From contig NZ_JARXVE010000001.1 in the NCBI RefSeq assembly GCF_029893345.1, forward strand, positions 992,001-1,056,000: a DNA stretch of 64,000 bases, given 5' to 3'. Positions 28,119 to 37,236 of this stretch are shown here, piece after piece. The translations under genes were made by a program, and so were the position numbers. The notes under the pieces are model-generated. The model was not told where the DNA came from. It did not search any database and saw only the letters and a list, made by a program, of their open reading frames with translations. This DNA is from Mycolicibacterium frederiksbergense (GTDB taxonomy: Bacteria; Actinomycetota; Actinomycetes; Mycobacteriales; Mycobacteriaceae). The number at the start of each line of letters is the position of its first letter. Position 1 is the first letter of the stretch.

Positions 28119-28922
28119 TCACTTGACGGGCTGAGCGTATTGGCGCGGTTTCGGTTGCCGCAAGGCGGTCACGTCGACTCGCTCGGCCTGTTGTACCACC
28201 ATCGTGCCGCCCACGCGTTTGACGCTGTCCATCGCCCCGCCCGGAATGTTCATCGCGGCCGCGAGCGTCGGCGGATCACCTATGGCCACAACCGAATACG
28301 GTGGCTGCAAGGCTACGCCATCCACCTGGAGCGCTCCGGGGGCACCGATGATCCAGGTGTCGACCCCGACTCGTACCCCGGTTTGCTGATCACCGCCGCG
28401 GATCTCCATCGCCTCGGCGCCGGCCGCACGCAGTTCGTTGATCACGTCGAGCATGGTCTCGGCGGACACCCCCGGCGCCTTGTCGTCTATGGTGAGCGTC
28501 ACTCCGGGGCCCGTGGCTGCCACCGTTCCGATCTGGATGGACAATGCCTCCAGCCGGTCCCGGGCATTCGCGATCGCGGCCTGGTCGCTGCTGCCTGAGG
28601 TCTGCAGCTGCTGCAGGGTCCGCTGCAGATCGGCCACCTCGGTGTTCAGCGACGCCTCGCGCTGCTGCAGCGAATCCAGCAGCACCAGCAGATCGGCCGG
28701 GCGCGCGGTTTCCAGCGAATCACCGGACTCGTTCTGGCGCGCCTGTGTGACGATCGCCATGCCCAGCAGGGTGCACAACAGTATTCCGAGCGCACCGAAC
28801 ACCAGCTGCGAACGGCTCCGGCGCACGATGCGCAGGTTCCGGAACCTGCGCGGCGAGGCGTCCGCGGGCATCTCGTGGCGACCGTGATGGTCGGCCTGCC
28901 GTTCCGGCTCGGATTCGCTCAT
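28119..28922 (-). CDS. DUF881 membrane-anchored protein (Rv1825-like)
   Basis: The 267-residue protein has one transmembrane helix near residues 42-62 (LVFGALGILLCTLLGMAIVTQ), a coiled-coil (about 80-125, LLVLLDSLQQREASLNTEVADLQRTLQQLQ) and a C-terminal DUF881 domain with GPGVTLTIDDKAPG, INELRAAGAEAMEIRG and YSVVAIGDP. DUF881 proteins sit in a conserved actinobacterial group with Sbp, PgsA2 and GcvH; their job in the envelope is not known. Start ATG lies one base after the Sbp stop (TGACATG), so the two are tightly coupled. Confidence 0.88.
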   Translation of the reverse strand: MSESEPERQADHHGRHEMPADASPRRFRNLRIVRRSRSQLVFGALGILLCTLLGMAIVTQARQNESGDSLETARPADLLVLLDSLQQREASLNTEVADLQRTLQQLQTSGSSDQAAIANARDRLEALSIQIGTVAATGPGVTLTIDDKAPGVSAETMLDVINELRAAGAEAMEIRGGDQQTGVRVGVDTWIIGAPGALQVDGVALQPPYSVVAIGDPPTLAAAMNIPGGAMDSVKRVGGTMVVQQAERVDVTALRQPKPRQYAQPVK

Positions 28923-28923
28923 G

Positions 28924-29256
28924 TCACGCGCCGAACAACCTGCGCCGCAGCGCGGCGGCATTGCCGAAGATCCGGATACCGAGCACGACGATGATCGCGG
29001 TCGACAACTGGGTACCGACCCCCAGCTGATCGCCGACGTACACGATCAGCGCGGCCACCAGCACGTTGAACACAAACGACACCACAAAAACCTTGGCGTC
29101 GAAAATCCGCTCCAGATAGGCCCGCAACCCGCCGAACACCGCGTCCAGCGCCGCCACCACTGCGATCGGCAGGTACGGCTCGACGACCTCGGGAACACTG
29201 GGATGGAACACCAGCCCCAGCACGATCCCGACGACGAGTGCCACGATTCCGATCAT
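28924..29256 (-). CDS. sbp: Small basic protein Sbp, DUF1290 (Rv1824-like)
   Basis: The 110-residue membrane protein has about three hydrophobic segments (IGIVALVVGIVLGLVF, YLPIAVVAALDAVFGGL, VVSFVFNVLVAALIVYVG and a final GTQLSTAIIVVLGIRIF). The conserved stretch LDAVFGGLRAYLERIFDAKVF marks the Sbp/DUF1290 family, which in Gram-positives lies near cell-division or envelope genes. It is flanked by two DUF881 genes, the usual arrangement, suggesting a membrane complex of the three products. Biochemical role unknown. Confidence 0.88.
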   Translation of the reverse strand: MIGIVALVVGIVLGLVFHPSVPEVVEPYLPIAVVAALDAVFGGLRAYLERIFDAKVFVVSFVFNVLVAALIVYVGDQLGVGTQLSTAIIVVLGIRIFGNAAALRRRLFGA

Positions 29257-29283
29257 CTGCGGTCAATCCTGTGCACGTCCGGC

Positions 29284-30180
29284 CTATCCAATCTGTTTGG
29301 CGAAGTTGACATCTCGTACTGACACCGACGGCACGGTCAATCCGTCCCCGGCACTCACGCTCACCCCGACCCCGTAGGAGGTCTCCAACAGCCGCAGCCG
29401 CTGCAGACCCGGACTGTGATTGAAGTCATCGGCCATCCCCTTTGGCGGCCCGATGGCCACAATGGCATATGGGCTGGTGATCGGTTGATTGTCGACCAGA
29501 ATCCCGCCACCGGCCTGCCGGATCGTGACACCAGCACCGACCCGCACCCCGCCCACCGATACCGCCTCGGCACCACTGGCCCACAGCGAATTCACCACCA
29601 GCTGCAAATCTCGGTCGAGGATAACCTGCTGGCCGCCGCCGACCCTTTGCTTGGACACGTCGCTGAGGTCCTTGGACAGGCCGGGATCGGTGACCTTCAC
29701 GGTCAGCCCGGGGCCGATCATCGGGATGGCGGCCACGTCGATGTTGGCGGCGTCCAGGCTGCCGAGCAACTGTTGACCGTTCGCATCCATCCCGAGCCTG
29801 GTGCGCCGCTCGGTGTCCACCTGATCGACCAGTGCCTTGCGTTCGGCACCGGCCTTGTCGACCCCGACCTGGGCCGTACGCACCCGCCCGGCCAGCGTGT
29901 GCTGGGCTTCCCGGGCGGCCGGGGCCGCGGTCTGGGCCTGTCCGGCAGCGACCGCGAACACCGTGGCGATCGCGCAGGCGCCAACCAGCAACCATCCCCA
30001 GTCCCACACCCGGCGCCGCCCGCCGCCGCCCGCACGCGCTGCGGCCGCCGCGGCATAGCCCGGATCGAGGTGTTCGGACAACAGCGACCGCAAGAGCGAC
30101 GGCACCGGAATGCGAGTGGGCGCATTGGCCACGTGGTCGCTTAGTCCGGCACCGGTCTCATAGCCCCCCAGCGTGCTCAT
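29284..30180 (-). CDS. DUF881 membrane-anchored protein (Rv1823-like)
   Basis: The 298-residue second DUF881 protein has a cytoplasmic N-terminal segment with an alanine/glycine-rich stretch, one transmembrane helix near residues 62-80 (WLLVGACAIATVFAVAAG), a coiled-coil and a DUF881 domain (GPGLTVKVTDPG, VNSLWASGAEAVSVGG, SPYAIVAIGPP). It begins just after a 32-bp tandem repeat array that separates it from pgsA2, and the last mini-ORF of the array ends two bases before its ATG. Confidence 0.88.
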   Translation of the reverse strand: MSTLGGYETGAGLSDHVANAPTRIPVPSLLRSLLSEHLDPGYAAAAAARAGGGGRRRVWDWGWLLVGACAIATVFAVAAGQAQTAAPAAREAQHTLAGRVRTAQVGVDKAGAERKALVDQVDTERRTRLGMDANGQQLLGSLDAANIDVAAIPMIGPGLTVKVTDPGLSKDLSDVSKQRVGGGQQVILDRDLQLVVNSLWASGAEAVSVGGVRVGAGVTIRQAGGGILVDNQPITSPYAIVAIGPPKGMADDFNHSPGLQRLRLLETSYGVGVSVSAGDGLTVPSVSVRDVNFAKQIG

Positions 30181-30184
30181 CGCT

Positions 30185-30277
30185 ACCGTCTCTCTTCGCG
30201 CAAGCGGCTCATCCCGACCGTCTCTCTTCGCGCAAGCGGCTCATCCCGACCGTCTCTCTTCGCGCAAGCGGCTCATC
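30185..30277. repeat. 32-bp tandem repeat of coupled mini-ORFs, 2.9 copies
   Basis: Identical copies start at 30185, 30217 and 30249 (the last truncated to 29 bp). On the minus strand each copy carries ATGAGCCGCTTGCGCGAAGA and encodes MSRLREERR(SG). Because 32 is not a multiple of three, each mini-ORF ends on a TGA that overlaps the next copy's ATG as ATGA. The pgsA2 stop overlaps the first ATG in the same way, and the last copy ends in TAG two bases before the Rv1823-like ATG. Confidence 0.9.
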
Positions 30278-30863
30278 GGTGGACCACCGGCAATCGGCGC
30301 ACCACCATTGTCACCTGAATCAGATAAACCACTGCCGACCACAGATACAGGGCCAGACCCCACAGTAGGAAAGCCCATCCGCAGGCCAGGACCACCCGGC
30401 TCCACAGCGCGTCCCACTGGCCGAGCAGCACCAGAGGGAACCCGGACATCAACGCAAAAGTGGCAGCCTTACCCAGGTAGGTGACCGGCAGCGCGGTCAG
30501 TCCCCGGCGGCGCAGCACCGGCAGCATCGCGGCCAGCAACGCATCGCGTCCGAGCAGCGTGAGTACCAGCCACCACGGCACCGCGCCGTACACCGCCAGC
30601 GCCAGCGGGACGATGACCATGTAGATGCGGTCCACCAGCGGGTCGAGCAGTTCACCCAACCGCGACGACTGATTTGCCACCAGACGGGCGATCTTGCCGT
30701 CCGCCCAGTCGGAGAACCCGCTGAACATCAGCACCGCCACCGCCGCGGCCTGGGCGTGCGCGGCCAACAGCAGGTAGAGAAACACCGGCACCAGCGCCAG
30801 GCGTAGCAGGCTCAGCGCGTTGGGCACCGTCAGCACCCGGTCCGGCGCAGGCGCGTCGTCCAT
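30273..30863 (-). CDS. pgsA2: CDP-alcohol phosphatidyltransferase PgsA2
   Basis: The 196-residue membrane enzyme belongs to the family that transfers a phosphatidyl group from CDP-diacylglycerol to an alcohol, as in phosphatidylglycerophosphate or cardiolipin synthesis. The catalytic motif is seen as SDWADGKIARLVANQSSRLGELLDPLVDRI, with all Asp, Gly and Arg positions of D-x2-DG-x2-AR-x8-9-G-x3-D-x3-D. About five to six hydrophobic helices follow. The ATG at 30863 is chosen for the motif distance and lies 11 bp after the secA2 stop. The precise alcohol substrate is not shown by the sequence. The stop lies inside the 32-bp repeat. Confidence 0.9.
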   Translation of the reverse strand: MDDAPAPDRVLTVPNALSLLRLALVPVFLYLLLAAHAQAAAVAVLMFSGFSDWADGKIARLVANQSSRLGELLDPLVDRIYMVIVPLALAVYGAVPWWLVLTLLGRDALLAAMLPVLRRRGLTALPVTYLGKAATFALMSGFPLVLLGQWDALWSRVVLACGWAFLLWGLALYLWSAVVYLIQVTMVVRRLPVVHR

Positions 30864-30874
30864 AGGGATAGAAC

Positions 30875-33232
30875 TTAGCGGAACACTCCCGGCAGGCTCA
30901 GCGCCGACATCGTGTCGTCGTTCAGCGGGTTGTCGTGAACCATGTAGGTCCATGTCGAGGTCGGGCGGGCCAGCTTGGACAGATCGATGCCCGGTTCGTC
31001 CTCGATCGACTCGGCGGTGTCGAAGGTCTGTTGTGCGGCCTCGATGGCATCGGCGGCCAGTGAGGCGAACGCGTCCACGGCCATCCGGTGGAACTCGTCG
31101 AGCGGGTTCTGCCGGCCCAGCGCCCGCAGGTGGATGCTCTCGCGGATGTCGGCGAGGAAGGCCAGGTGGTCGCACCAGCCCCGATCCAGGTGATAGAGCA
31201 TGATCAGCCGGCAGATCTTCGTCAGCTTCTCCTCGGCGTCGTCACCGAGATCCTCCGCCAACTTTGCATAGCGCTCCGGCGACCGTTCCTCGAGCTCCTG
31301 ACGCGCGGTCGCGGTGCGCAGCAAGGTTTCGCGACGGTCCACGATGATCGCCCGCTGCTGGGCGATGAGCTGGTTGTACCGCCAGGTGTTGGCGTGCACG
31401 TCGAGCAACCTGCCCTCGGCGACCCGCTGCGCATGGTCGAGCAGACCGGCCGCCTTGGGCGCCACGATCCGGCCGTCCTCGTCGATCTCGGTGGGCAGCT
31501 TGGTGTCGTCCAGATGGGCGGCCACCACCTCGTCCTCCCAGCTGGAGAAGAACACCGATGAGCCCGGGTCACCTTGCCTGCCGGACCGCCCGCGCAACTG
31601 GTTGTCCAGGCGTTCGGTGTGGTGGCGACCGGTGCCGACCACATGGAGGCCACCGAGCGCGGCCACCTTCTCCTTCTCCGCCGAGTTGTCGGCGGCATCC
31701 GAGCCACCCAGCCGGATGTCGGTACCTCGGCCGGCCATCTGAGTCGAGACCGTCACCGAGCCGAGCCCGCCGGCCTCGGCGATCACCGCCGCTTCCTCCG
31801 CGTCGTTCTTGGCGTTGAGAACGGCGGCCGGAACACCCGCCTTGACCAGCCTGCGGTGCAGATCTTCGGACTCGGCCACGTCGTGGGTGCCGACCAGCAC
31901 CGGCTGGCCGCTCGAGTGCACCTCGGCGATGTGCTCGACGATGGCGTCGTTCTTGGCCGCCACGGAGATGTACACCCGGTCGGTCTCGTCCTCGCGGATG
32001 TTGGGTTTGTTGGGTGGGATCGGCGACACCCCGAGCTTGTAGAACTGGCGCAGCTGCTCACCGGCGGCCAGCGCGGTCCCGGTCATCCCGCACACCGTCG
32101 GGTACCGATTGACCAACGCCTGCACCGTGATGGTGTCGAGCACCTCGCCGGTCTCGGTGGTCTCGATGCCCTCCTTGGCCTCCACCGCGGCCTGCAGCCC
32201 GTCCGGCCAGCGTTGCAACGACGCGATGCGGCCGCGGGAAGCGTTGATCAGGTGCACCGCGCCGTCCCGCACGATGTAGTGGACGTCGCGCTGCAGCAGC
32301 ACATGGGCATGCAGGGCAACGTTGACCTCGGTCAGCGTGGTGGCGACGTGTTCCTCGGAGTAGAGGTCGATGTTGCCCAGGCGAGCTTCCAGCTTGCGGG
32401 CCCCGGCCTCGGTCAGATGCACGTTGCGACTGTCGTCGTCAGTGGCGAAGTACTCGACGCCGTCGGAGGCGTTGATCAGGTCGCCGACCATCCGGATGAC
32501 CTCGACCCGGGGTTGTTCGCGATGGCTGGTGCCGGCCAGCACCAGCGGCACCAGCGCCTCGTCGACCAGCACCGAGTCGGCCTCGTCGATGAGTGCCACG
32601 TCCGGGTTGGGCGACACCAGGTCTTCGACGTCGGTGACCAGCTGATCGCGCAGCACGTCGAAGCCGATCTCGTTGACCGAGGCGTAGGTGACGTCGCACC
32701 CGTAGGCCTCGCGCCGCTGCTCGGCGGTGGAGTCGGCGGTGATCCAGCCGACCGTCAGTCCCAGCGCCTTCAGCAGCGGGGCCATCCACTCGGCGTCACG
32801 GCGGGCCAGGTAGTCGTTGATGGTGATGACGTGCACATGCCGACCGCCGATCGCGTAGCCGGCCGCGGCGATCGCTCCGGCCAGGGTCTTGCCCTCGCCG
32901 GTGGCCATCTCAACCACGTCACCGGCGAGCATGCGCAGGGCGGCGAGCAGCTGTACGTCAAAGGGGCGCAGCCCGGTCGTCCGCTCGGCGGCCTCCCTGG
33001 CCAGGGCCAGGAACTGCGGCATATCGGCGGCCTGGGCCAGGTCGGAGAGCTCGAGCAGCTTGGCGGCCTTGATGAGCTGCTCGTCGTCGAGTTTTGCAGC
33101 CTTGTCTTCGAATTCGGCCGCCCCCTTGACCTCTGAGAGCGACCGGGCCTGATTGCGCTCAGTGCTGGCACCCAATAGCTTCCAGAACTTGCTGCTCAAG
33201 CGACCCGGTTTGGCGCTGGACGTCTTCGGCAC
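30875..33232 (-). CDS. secA2: Accessory preprotein translocase ATPase SecA2
   Basis: SecA2 drives export of a small set of proteins, including ones without classical signal peptides, together with the SecYEG channel. The 785-residue length is short for SecA and right for mycobacterial SecA2. The Walker A motif is MATGEGKT at about residues 109-116, Walker B/DEAD is LIDEADSVL, and helicase motifs [17 protein letters not shown] and [25 protein letters not shown] are intact. The C-terminal zinc-binding tail of SecA1 is absent, as expected. Start is GTG at 33232. It is divergent from the BacA-type gene, with 97 bp between them. Confidence 0.96.
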   Translation of the reverse strand: MPKTSSAKPGRLSSKFWKLLGASTERNQARSLSEVKGAAEFEDKAAKLDDEQLIKAAKLLELSDLAQAADMPQFLALAREAAERTTGLRPFDVQLLAALRMLAGDVVEMATGEGKTLAGAIAAAGYAIGGRHVHVITINDYLARRDAEWMAPLLKALGLTVGWITADSTAEQRREAYGCDVTYASVNEIGFDVLRDQLVTDVEDLVSPNPDVALIDEADSVLVDEALVPLVLAGTSHREQPRVEVIRMVGDLINASDGVEYFATDDDSRNVHLTEAGARKLEARLGNIDLYSEEHVATTLTEVNVALHAHVLLQRDVHYIVRDGAVHLINASRGRIASLQRWPDGLQAAVEAKEGIETTETGEVLDTITVQALVNRYPTVCGMTGTALAAGEQLRQFYKLGVSPIPPNKPNIREDETDRVYISVAAKNDAIVEHIAEVHSSGQPVLVGTHDVAESEDLHRRLVKAGVPAAVLNAKNDAEEAAVIAEAGGLGSVTVSTQMAGRGTDIRLGGSDAADNSAEKEKVAALGGLHVVGTGRHHTERLDNQLRGRSGRQGDPGSSVFFSSWEDEVVAAHLDDTKLPTEIDEDGRIVAPKAAGLLDHAQRVAEGRLLDVHANTWRYNQLIAQQRAIIVDRRETLLRTATARQELEERSPERYAKLAEDLGDDAEEKLTKICRLIMLYHLDRGWCDHLAFLADIRESIHLRALGRQNPLDEFHRMAVDAFASLAADAIEAAQQTFDTAESIEDEPGIDLSKLARPTSTWTYMVHDNPLNDDTMSALSLPGVFR

Positions 33233-33329
33233 ACGTTCACGGTACGCGGACGTCCGCGGTGGCCCGACGCCACCGGCCCAGGAGCGCTCCCACGAGGCCC
33301 GTTACAGGATTGCCAGGTACGTTGCCCGC

Positions 33330-35261
33330 ATGGAGTTGTTCACCCCGAGTCTCGACTGGAACAGCGAACTCGGCAGGTCACTGTTGTGGATCGCCAGCGT
33401 GTGGGTCTACACCGCGGTCCCTACTCTGATCGTGCTCGTCGCGGTCGGGAACTTCACAACCTGGGGCCGGCAATGGTGGCGCATCACGGGCGCGTACTTC
33501 ACCGGCCGGCACAGCGTCAAGGTCTGGTTGTGGCTGGCAGCACTGCTGCTGTCGGTGATCGCCGGCGTTCGGCTGCAGGTGCTATTCAGCTTCTACAGCA
33601 ATGACCTGATGTCCTCGGCGCAGACCGCCTTCGAGGGCATGGGGGCGGGCAACGACGCCGTCAAACAGTCCGGCATGCACGGTTTCTGGTGGGCGCTGAT
33701 CCACTTCGGCGTCCTGGCCACCGTGCATATCGGGCGGGTCATGCTGGACCTGTTCATGATGCAGCGGTTCACCCTGGCCTGGCGCGCCTGGCTGACCGAC
33801 CGGCTGACCGGTGACTGGCTCGATGGGAAGGCCTACTACCGCACCCGTTTCATCGACGACTCGATCGACAACCCCGATCAACGCATCCAGGCCGATATCG
33901 ATGTCTTCACCAACGGCATCGGCCCGCTGCCCAGCAACCCCAACACCTTCACCCAGAGCACGCTGTTGTTCGGTGCCATCGATGCGATCGTGAGCGTGGG
34001 TTCGTTCACGGTGATCCTGTGGAACCTGTCCGGGGACCTGACGCTGTTCGGGTTCACCATGCCCAAGGCGATGTTCTGGATCGGTATCGCCTACGTGCTG
34101 GTTGCCACCGTGGTCGCGTTCTGGATCGGCCGCCCGCTCATCCGGTTGACCTTCAACAACGAGAGGTTCAACGCGGCCTTCCGCTACGCGCTGGTGCGCC
34201 TGCGCGACGCCGCCGAGCCGGTGGCGTTCTACCGCGGCGAGGCGGCCGAGCGGATGCAACTCCGCCGCCGGTTCGCGCCGATCGTCGAAAACTACAAACG
34301 GTTCATCAACCGTTCGGTGAAGTTCTACGGCTGGAACCTTTCGGTCTCCCAGATCATCAACCCGCTGCCCTGGATCATTCAGGCGCCCCGAATGTTCGCC
34401 GGGGAGATCAAGCTCGGCGACATCTCACAAACCTCGTCGGCATTCGGGAGCATTCAGAGCGGGCTCTCGTTCTTCCGGAACAATTACGACGGCTTCGCCG
34501 GCTGGCGCGCCTCGGTCATGCGTCTGCACGGACTGGTGATCGCCAATGAACAGGGCCGAGCCTTGCCCGCGCTGACGGTCGAGCCCAGCAAGGACTGCCT
34601 GGTCGAACTCGATTCGGTCGAAGTGCACACCCCAACCGGCGAGCCGCTGATCGACAGGCTGGACCTGCAGCTGAACCGCGGCGACACGTTGATCGTGACC
34701 GGGCGGTCGGGCAGCGGCAAGACCACCCTGCTGCGCAGCCTGGCGCAGCTGTGGCCGTATGCCACCGGCACGTTCCGCTATCCGGTCGACGCCAACGAGA
34801 CCATGTTCCTGTCCCAGATGCCGTATGTGCCGTTGGGTGATCTGCGGGCGGTGGTGTCCTACCCCGCCGAGCCGGGCAGCATCCCGGACGAGGAGCTGCA
34901 CCGGGTGCTGGAGAAGGTGTGGTTGCCGCAGTGCTCGGAGCGACTCTCCGAAGTCGCCGACTGGGCCAAGGTGCTCTCCCCCGGTGAGCAACAGCGCATC
35001 GCGTTCGCGCGGATCCTGTTGACCCGGCCGCGGGTGGTGTTCTTCGACGAGTCGACCTCTGCTCTCGACGAGGGCCTGGAGTACACCATGTACGCGATGG
35101 TGCGAGCCGAGATGCCCGAGACCATCTTGGTCAGCGTCACCCACCGCAGGACCGTGGGACAGCACCATGAGCAGTACCTGCGACTGCACGGCGGCGGTCG
35201 TTGGACCATGGGCGAGATCACGGACGAGGACTACGAAGCCGATCTGATCAAGCAACCGTAG
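33330..35261 (+). CDS. bacA: BacA/SbmA-type ABC transporter, copy 1 (Rv1819c-like)
   Basis: The 643-residue protein fuses an SbmA/BacA-like membrane domain (about residues 1-400, six helices) with an ABC ATPase domain. M. tuberculosis Rv1819c imports cobalamin, bleomycin and antimicrobial peptides through a large cavity. Motifs seen: IDNPDQRIQADIDVFTNGIG and YRGEAAERMQLRRRF in the membrane part, Walker A GRSGSGKTT, signature LSPGEQQRIAFAR and Walker B VVFFDESTSALD. The ATG at 33330 matches the family start MELFTPSLDW. A second copy follows after 27 bp. Confidence 0.93.
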   Translation: MELFTPSLDWNSELGRSLLWIASVWVYTAVPTLIVLVAVGNFTTWGRQWWRITGAYFTGRHSVKVWLWLAALLLSVIAGVRLQVLFSFYSNDLMSSAQTAFEGMGAGNDAVKQSGMHGFWWALIHFGVLATVHIGRVMLDLFMMQRFTLAWRAWLTDRLTGDWLDGKAYYRTRFIDDSIDNPDQRIQADIDVFTNGIGPLPSNPNTFTQSTLLFGAIDAIVSVGSFTVILWNLSGDLTLFGFTMPKAMFWIGIAYVLVATVVAFWIGRPLIRLTFNNERFNAAFRYALVRLRDAAEPVAFYRGEAAERMQLRRRFAPIVENYKRFINRSVKFYGWNLSVSQIINPLPWIIQAPRMFAGEIKLGDISQTSSAFGSIQSGLSFFRNNYDGFAGWRASVMRLHGLVIANEQGRALPALTVEPSKDCLVELDSVEVHTPTGEPLIDRLDLQLNRGDTLIVTGRSGSGKTTLLRSLAQLWPYATGTFRYPVDANETMFLSQMPYVPLGDLRAVVSYPAEPGSIPDEELHRVLEKVWLPQCSERLSEVADWAKVLSPGEQQRIAFARILLTRPRVVFFDESTSALDEGLEYTMYAMVRAEMPETILVSVTHRRTVGQHHEQYLRLHGGGRWTMGEITDEDYEADLIKQP

Positions 35262-35288
35262 TGGGCGGTTCCCGGTAACTTCCCCGCC

Positions 35289-37214
35289 ATGGAGATGTTC
35301 ACCCAGTCACTGGACTGGGGCAACGAGATCCTGGCCTCGTTGGCCTGGGTCGCCAAGGCCTGGGCCATCAGCGCGGCGGCGCTGGTCCTGGTCGTGGCAG
35401 TGCTGGCCCGATTCACCACCTGGGGTCGCCAGTTCTGGCGGATCACCGGCAGCTATTTCGTTGGGCGCCAAAGCCTTCCGGTATGGGCACTGCTGGGCGT
35501 CCTGCTGCTGTCGGTGCTGGTCTCGGTACGGATGGATGTGCTGTTCAGCTACTACGCCAACGACCAATCCTCGGCGCTGCAGGTGGCATTCGAGGGCGCC
35601 GGATCGGGCAATGCCGCCGTGCGGGATTCGGGTGTCAACGGCTTCTGGAAGTCGATCGTCATCTTCGCGCTGCTGGTGGGCGCAGATATCACCCGCACCC
35701 TGCTCGACCTGTTCCTCATGCAGTACTTCATCGTTCGATGGCGGGTGTGGCTCACCGATCGGCTGACCGGCGACTGGCTCGATGACGGCGCCTACTACCG
35801 AGGTCGTTTCCTGGGGGCATTCGGCGGCGACCCGATCGACAACCCCGACCAGCGCATCCAGCAGGACATCGACGTGTTCACCACCGGCATCGGACCGGAA
35901 ACCAACACACCGACCGTGGGGACGGCGCAGACCCTGGTGTTCGGCACGGTGTTTTCACTGGTGTCGGTGGTGGCATTCACTCCGATTCTGTGGAATCTGG
36001 CTGGGCCACTGACGATTCTGGGCGTCACGATCCCCAAGGCCCTGTTCTGGATCGCGTTGCTGTGGGTGACGGTGACGACGATCGTCGCGTTCTGGATCGG
36101 CCGGCCGCTCATCCGGTTGACCTTCCGCAACGAATTGACCAACGCCGCATTCCGTTACGCACTCGTGCGCATCCGCGACGCCGCGGAAGCCGTGAGTCTC
36201 TATCGCGGCGAACGCACCGAGCGCAACACGCTCGCGGTCCGATTCGGCAGCATCATCGCCAACTATCGCAGGCTGGTGCTGCGGGGCGTCGCGTTTCTCG
36301 GCTGGAATCGGTCCATCAGCCAGATCATCGAACCGCTGCCGCTGATCGTTCAGGCACCGCGACTGTTCGCCGGCGAGCTCAAGCTGGGCGATGTCATGCA
36401 GTCCTCGAGTGCGTTCAGCTCGGTCCAGAACTCACTGAGTTTCTTTCGGGCCGTGTACGACTCGTTCGCCGGCTGGCGGGCCGCGATCATCCGACTGGAC
36501 GGGCTGGTCACCGCCAACCAACAGGCCAGAGCGCTGCCTAGGTTGACCAGCGAGAGCAGCCCCGACGGGTCGGTGGAAATCGATGGCGTCGAGGTGCGTT
36601 CCCCGGTCGGCGCGCTGCTCGTCGAGCGCCTCGATGTCCGGTTGTCGCCGGGCCAGTCGCTGGTGATCACCGGGCCGTCCGGAACCGGCAAGACGACCCT
36701 GCTGCGCAGCCTGGCCCAAATCTGGCCCCACGCGTCCGGAACGGTCCGCTTGCCCGGTACCGCCGAATCTCCGGACGGCTCAATGTTCTTGTCCCAATTG
36801 CCTTATGCGCCGCTGGGCAGCTTGCGAGCGGTGGTGTGCTATCCCGCACCCGAAGGCACGTTCTCCGATGCCGACATCGGGGACGCATTGACCTCCGTGA
36901 CCCTGGGCCACCTCACGGCAGGGCTGGACGAGGTCGCGGACTGGTCGAAGGTACTGTCCCCGGGCGAACAGCAGCGGATCGCGTTCGCCCGGGTCCTGCT
37001 GGCCAAGCCGGCGGCGGTATTCCTCGACGAGGCCACCTCGGCGCTCGACGCCGGTCAGGAGTTCGCGCTGTATTCGACGCTGCGCGCCGAGCTGCCGGAC
37101 TGCATCGTGGTCAGCGTCAGCCACCGCGAAAGCGTCAATCAGCACCACGACCGTCGCCTGGAACTGCTCGGCGACGGTCGGTGGTACCTCGCGGGCGTCG
37201 GCTTGCCGACTTGA
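35289..37214 (+). CDS. BacA/SbmA-type ABC transporter, copy 2
   Basis: The 641-residue protein has the same layout as the gene just upstream and is closely related along its whole length (MEMFTQSLDWGNEIL, IDNPDQRIQQDIDVFTTGIG, SLYRGERTERNTLAVRF, GPSGTGKTT, LSPGEQQRIAFAR, VFLDEATSALD). The membrane-part middle (GIGPETNTPTVGTAQTLVFG) differs most from copy 1. Only one Rv1819c-type gene is known at this place in M. tuberculosis, so this is a tandem paralogue. A 7-bp stem at 37205-37228 lies at its end, facing the converging flavoprotein gene. Confidence 0.9.
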   Translation: MEMFTQSLDWGNEILASLAWVAKAWAISAAALVLVVAVLARFTTWGRQFWRITGSYFVGRQSLPVWALLGVLLLSVLVSVRMDVLFSYYANDQSSALQVAFEGAGSGNAAVRDSGVNGFWKSIVIFALLVGADITRTLLDLFLMQYFIVRWRVWLTDRLTGDWLDDGAYYRGRFLGAFGGDPIDNPDQRIQQDIDVFTTGIGPETNTPTVGTAQTLVFGTVFSLVSVVAFTPILWNLAGPLTILGVTIPKALFWIALLWVTVTTIVAFWIGRPLIRLTFRNELTNAAFRYALVRIRDAAEAVSLYRGERTERNTLAVRFGSIIANYRRLVLRGVAFLGWNRSISQIIEPLPLIVQAPRLFAGELKLGDVMQSSSAFSSVQNSLSFFRAVYDSFAGWRAAIIRLDGLVTANQQARALPRLTSESSPDGSVEIDGVEVRSPVGALLVERLDVRLSPGQSLVITGPSGTGKTTLLRSLAQIWPHASGTVRLPGTAESPDGSMFLSQLPYAPLGSLRAVVCYPAPEGTFSDADIGDALTSVTLGHLTAGLDEVADWSKVLSPGEQQRIAFARVLLAKPAAVFLDEATSALDAGQEFALYSTLRAELPDCIVVSVSHRESVNQHHDRRLELLGDGRWYLAGVGLPT

Positions 37215-37228
37215 CCTGTCGAGTCGGC
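37205..37228. terminator. Small hairpin between convergent genes
   Basis: GCCGACT (37205-37211) pairs with AGTCGGC (37222-37228) over a 10-base loop at the end of the second BacA-type gene and before the end of the converging flavoprotein gene. It could end both transcripts, but it is short. Confidence 0.4.
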
Positions 37229-37236
37229 GAGCCGGT

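Noticed and set aside
30185-30277. Possible CRISPR array
   Set aside because: The 32-bp units are directly adjacent with no spacers, and no cas genes are near.
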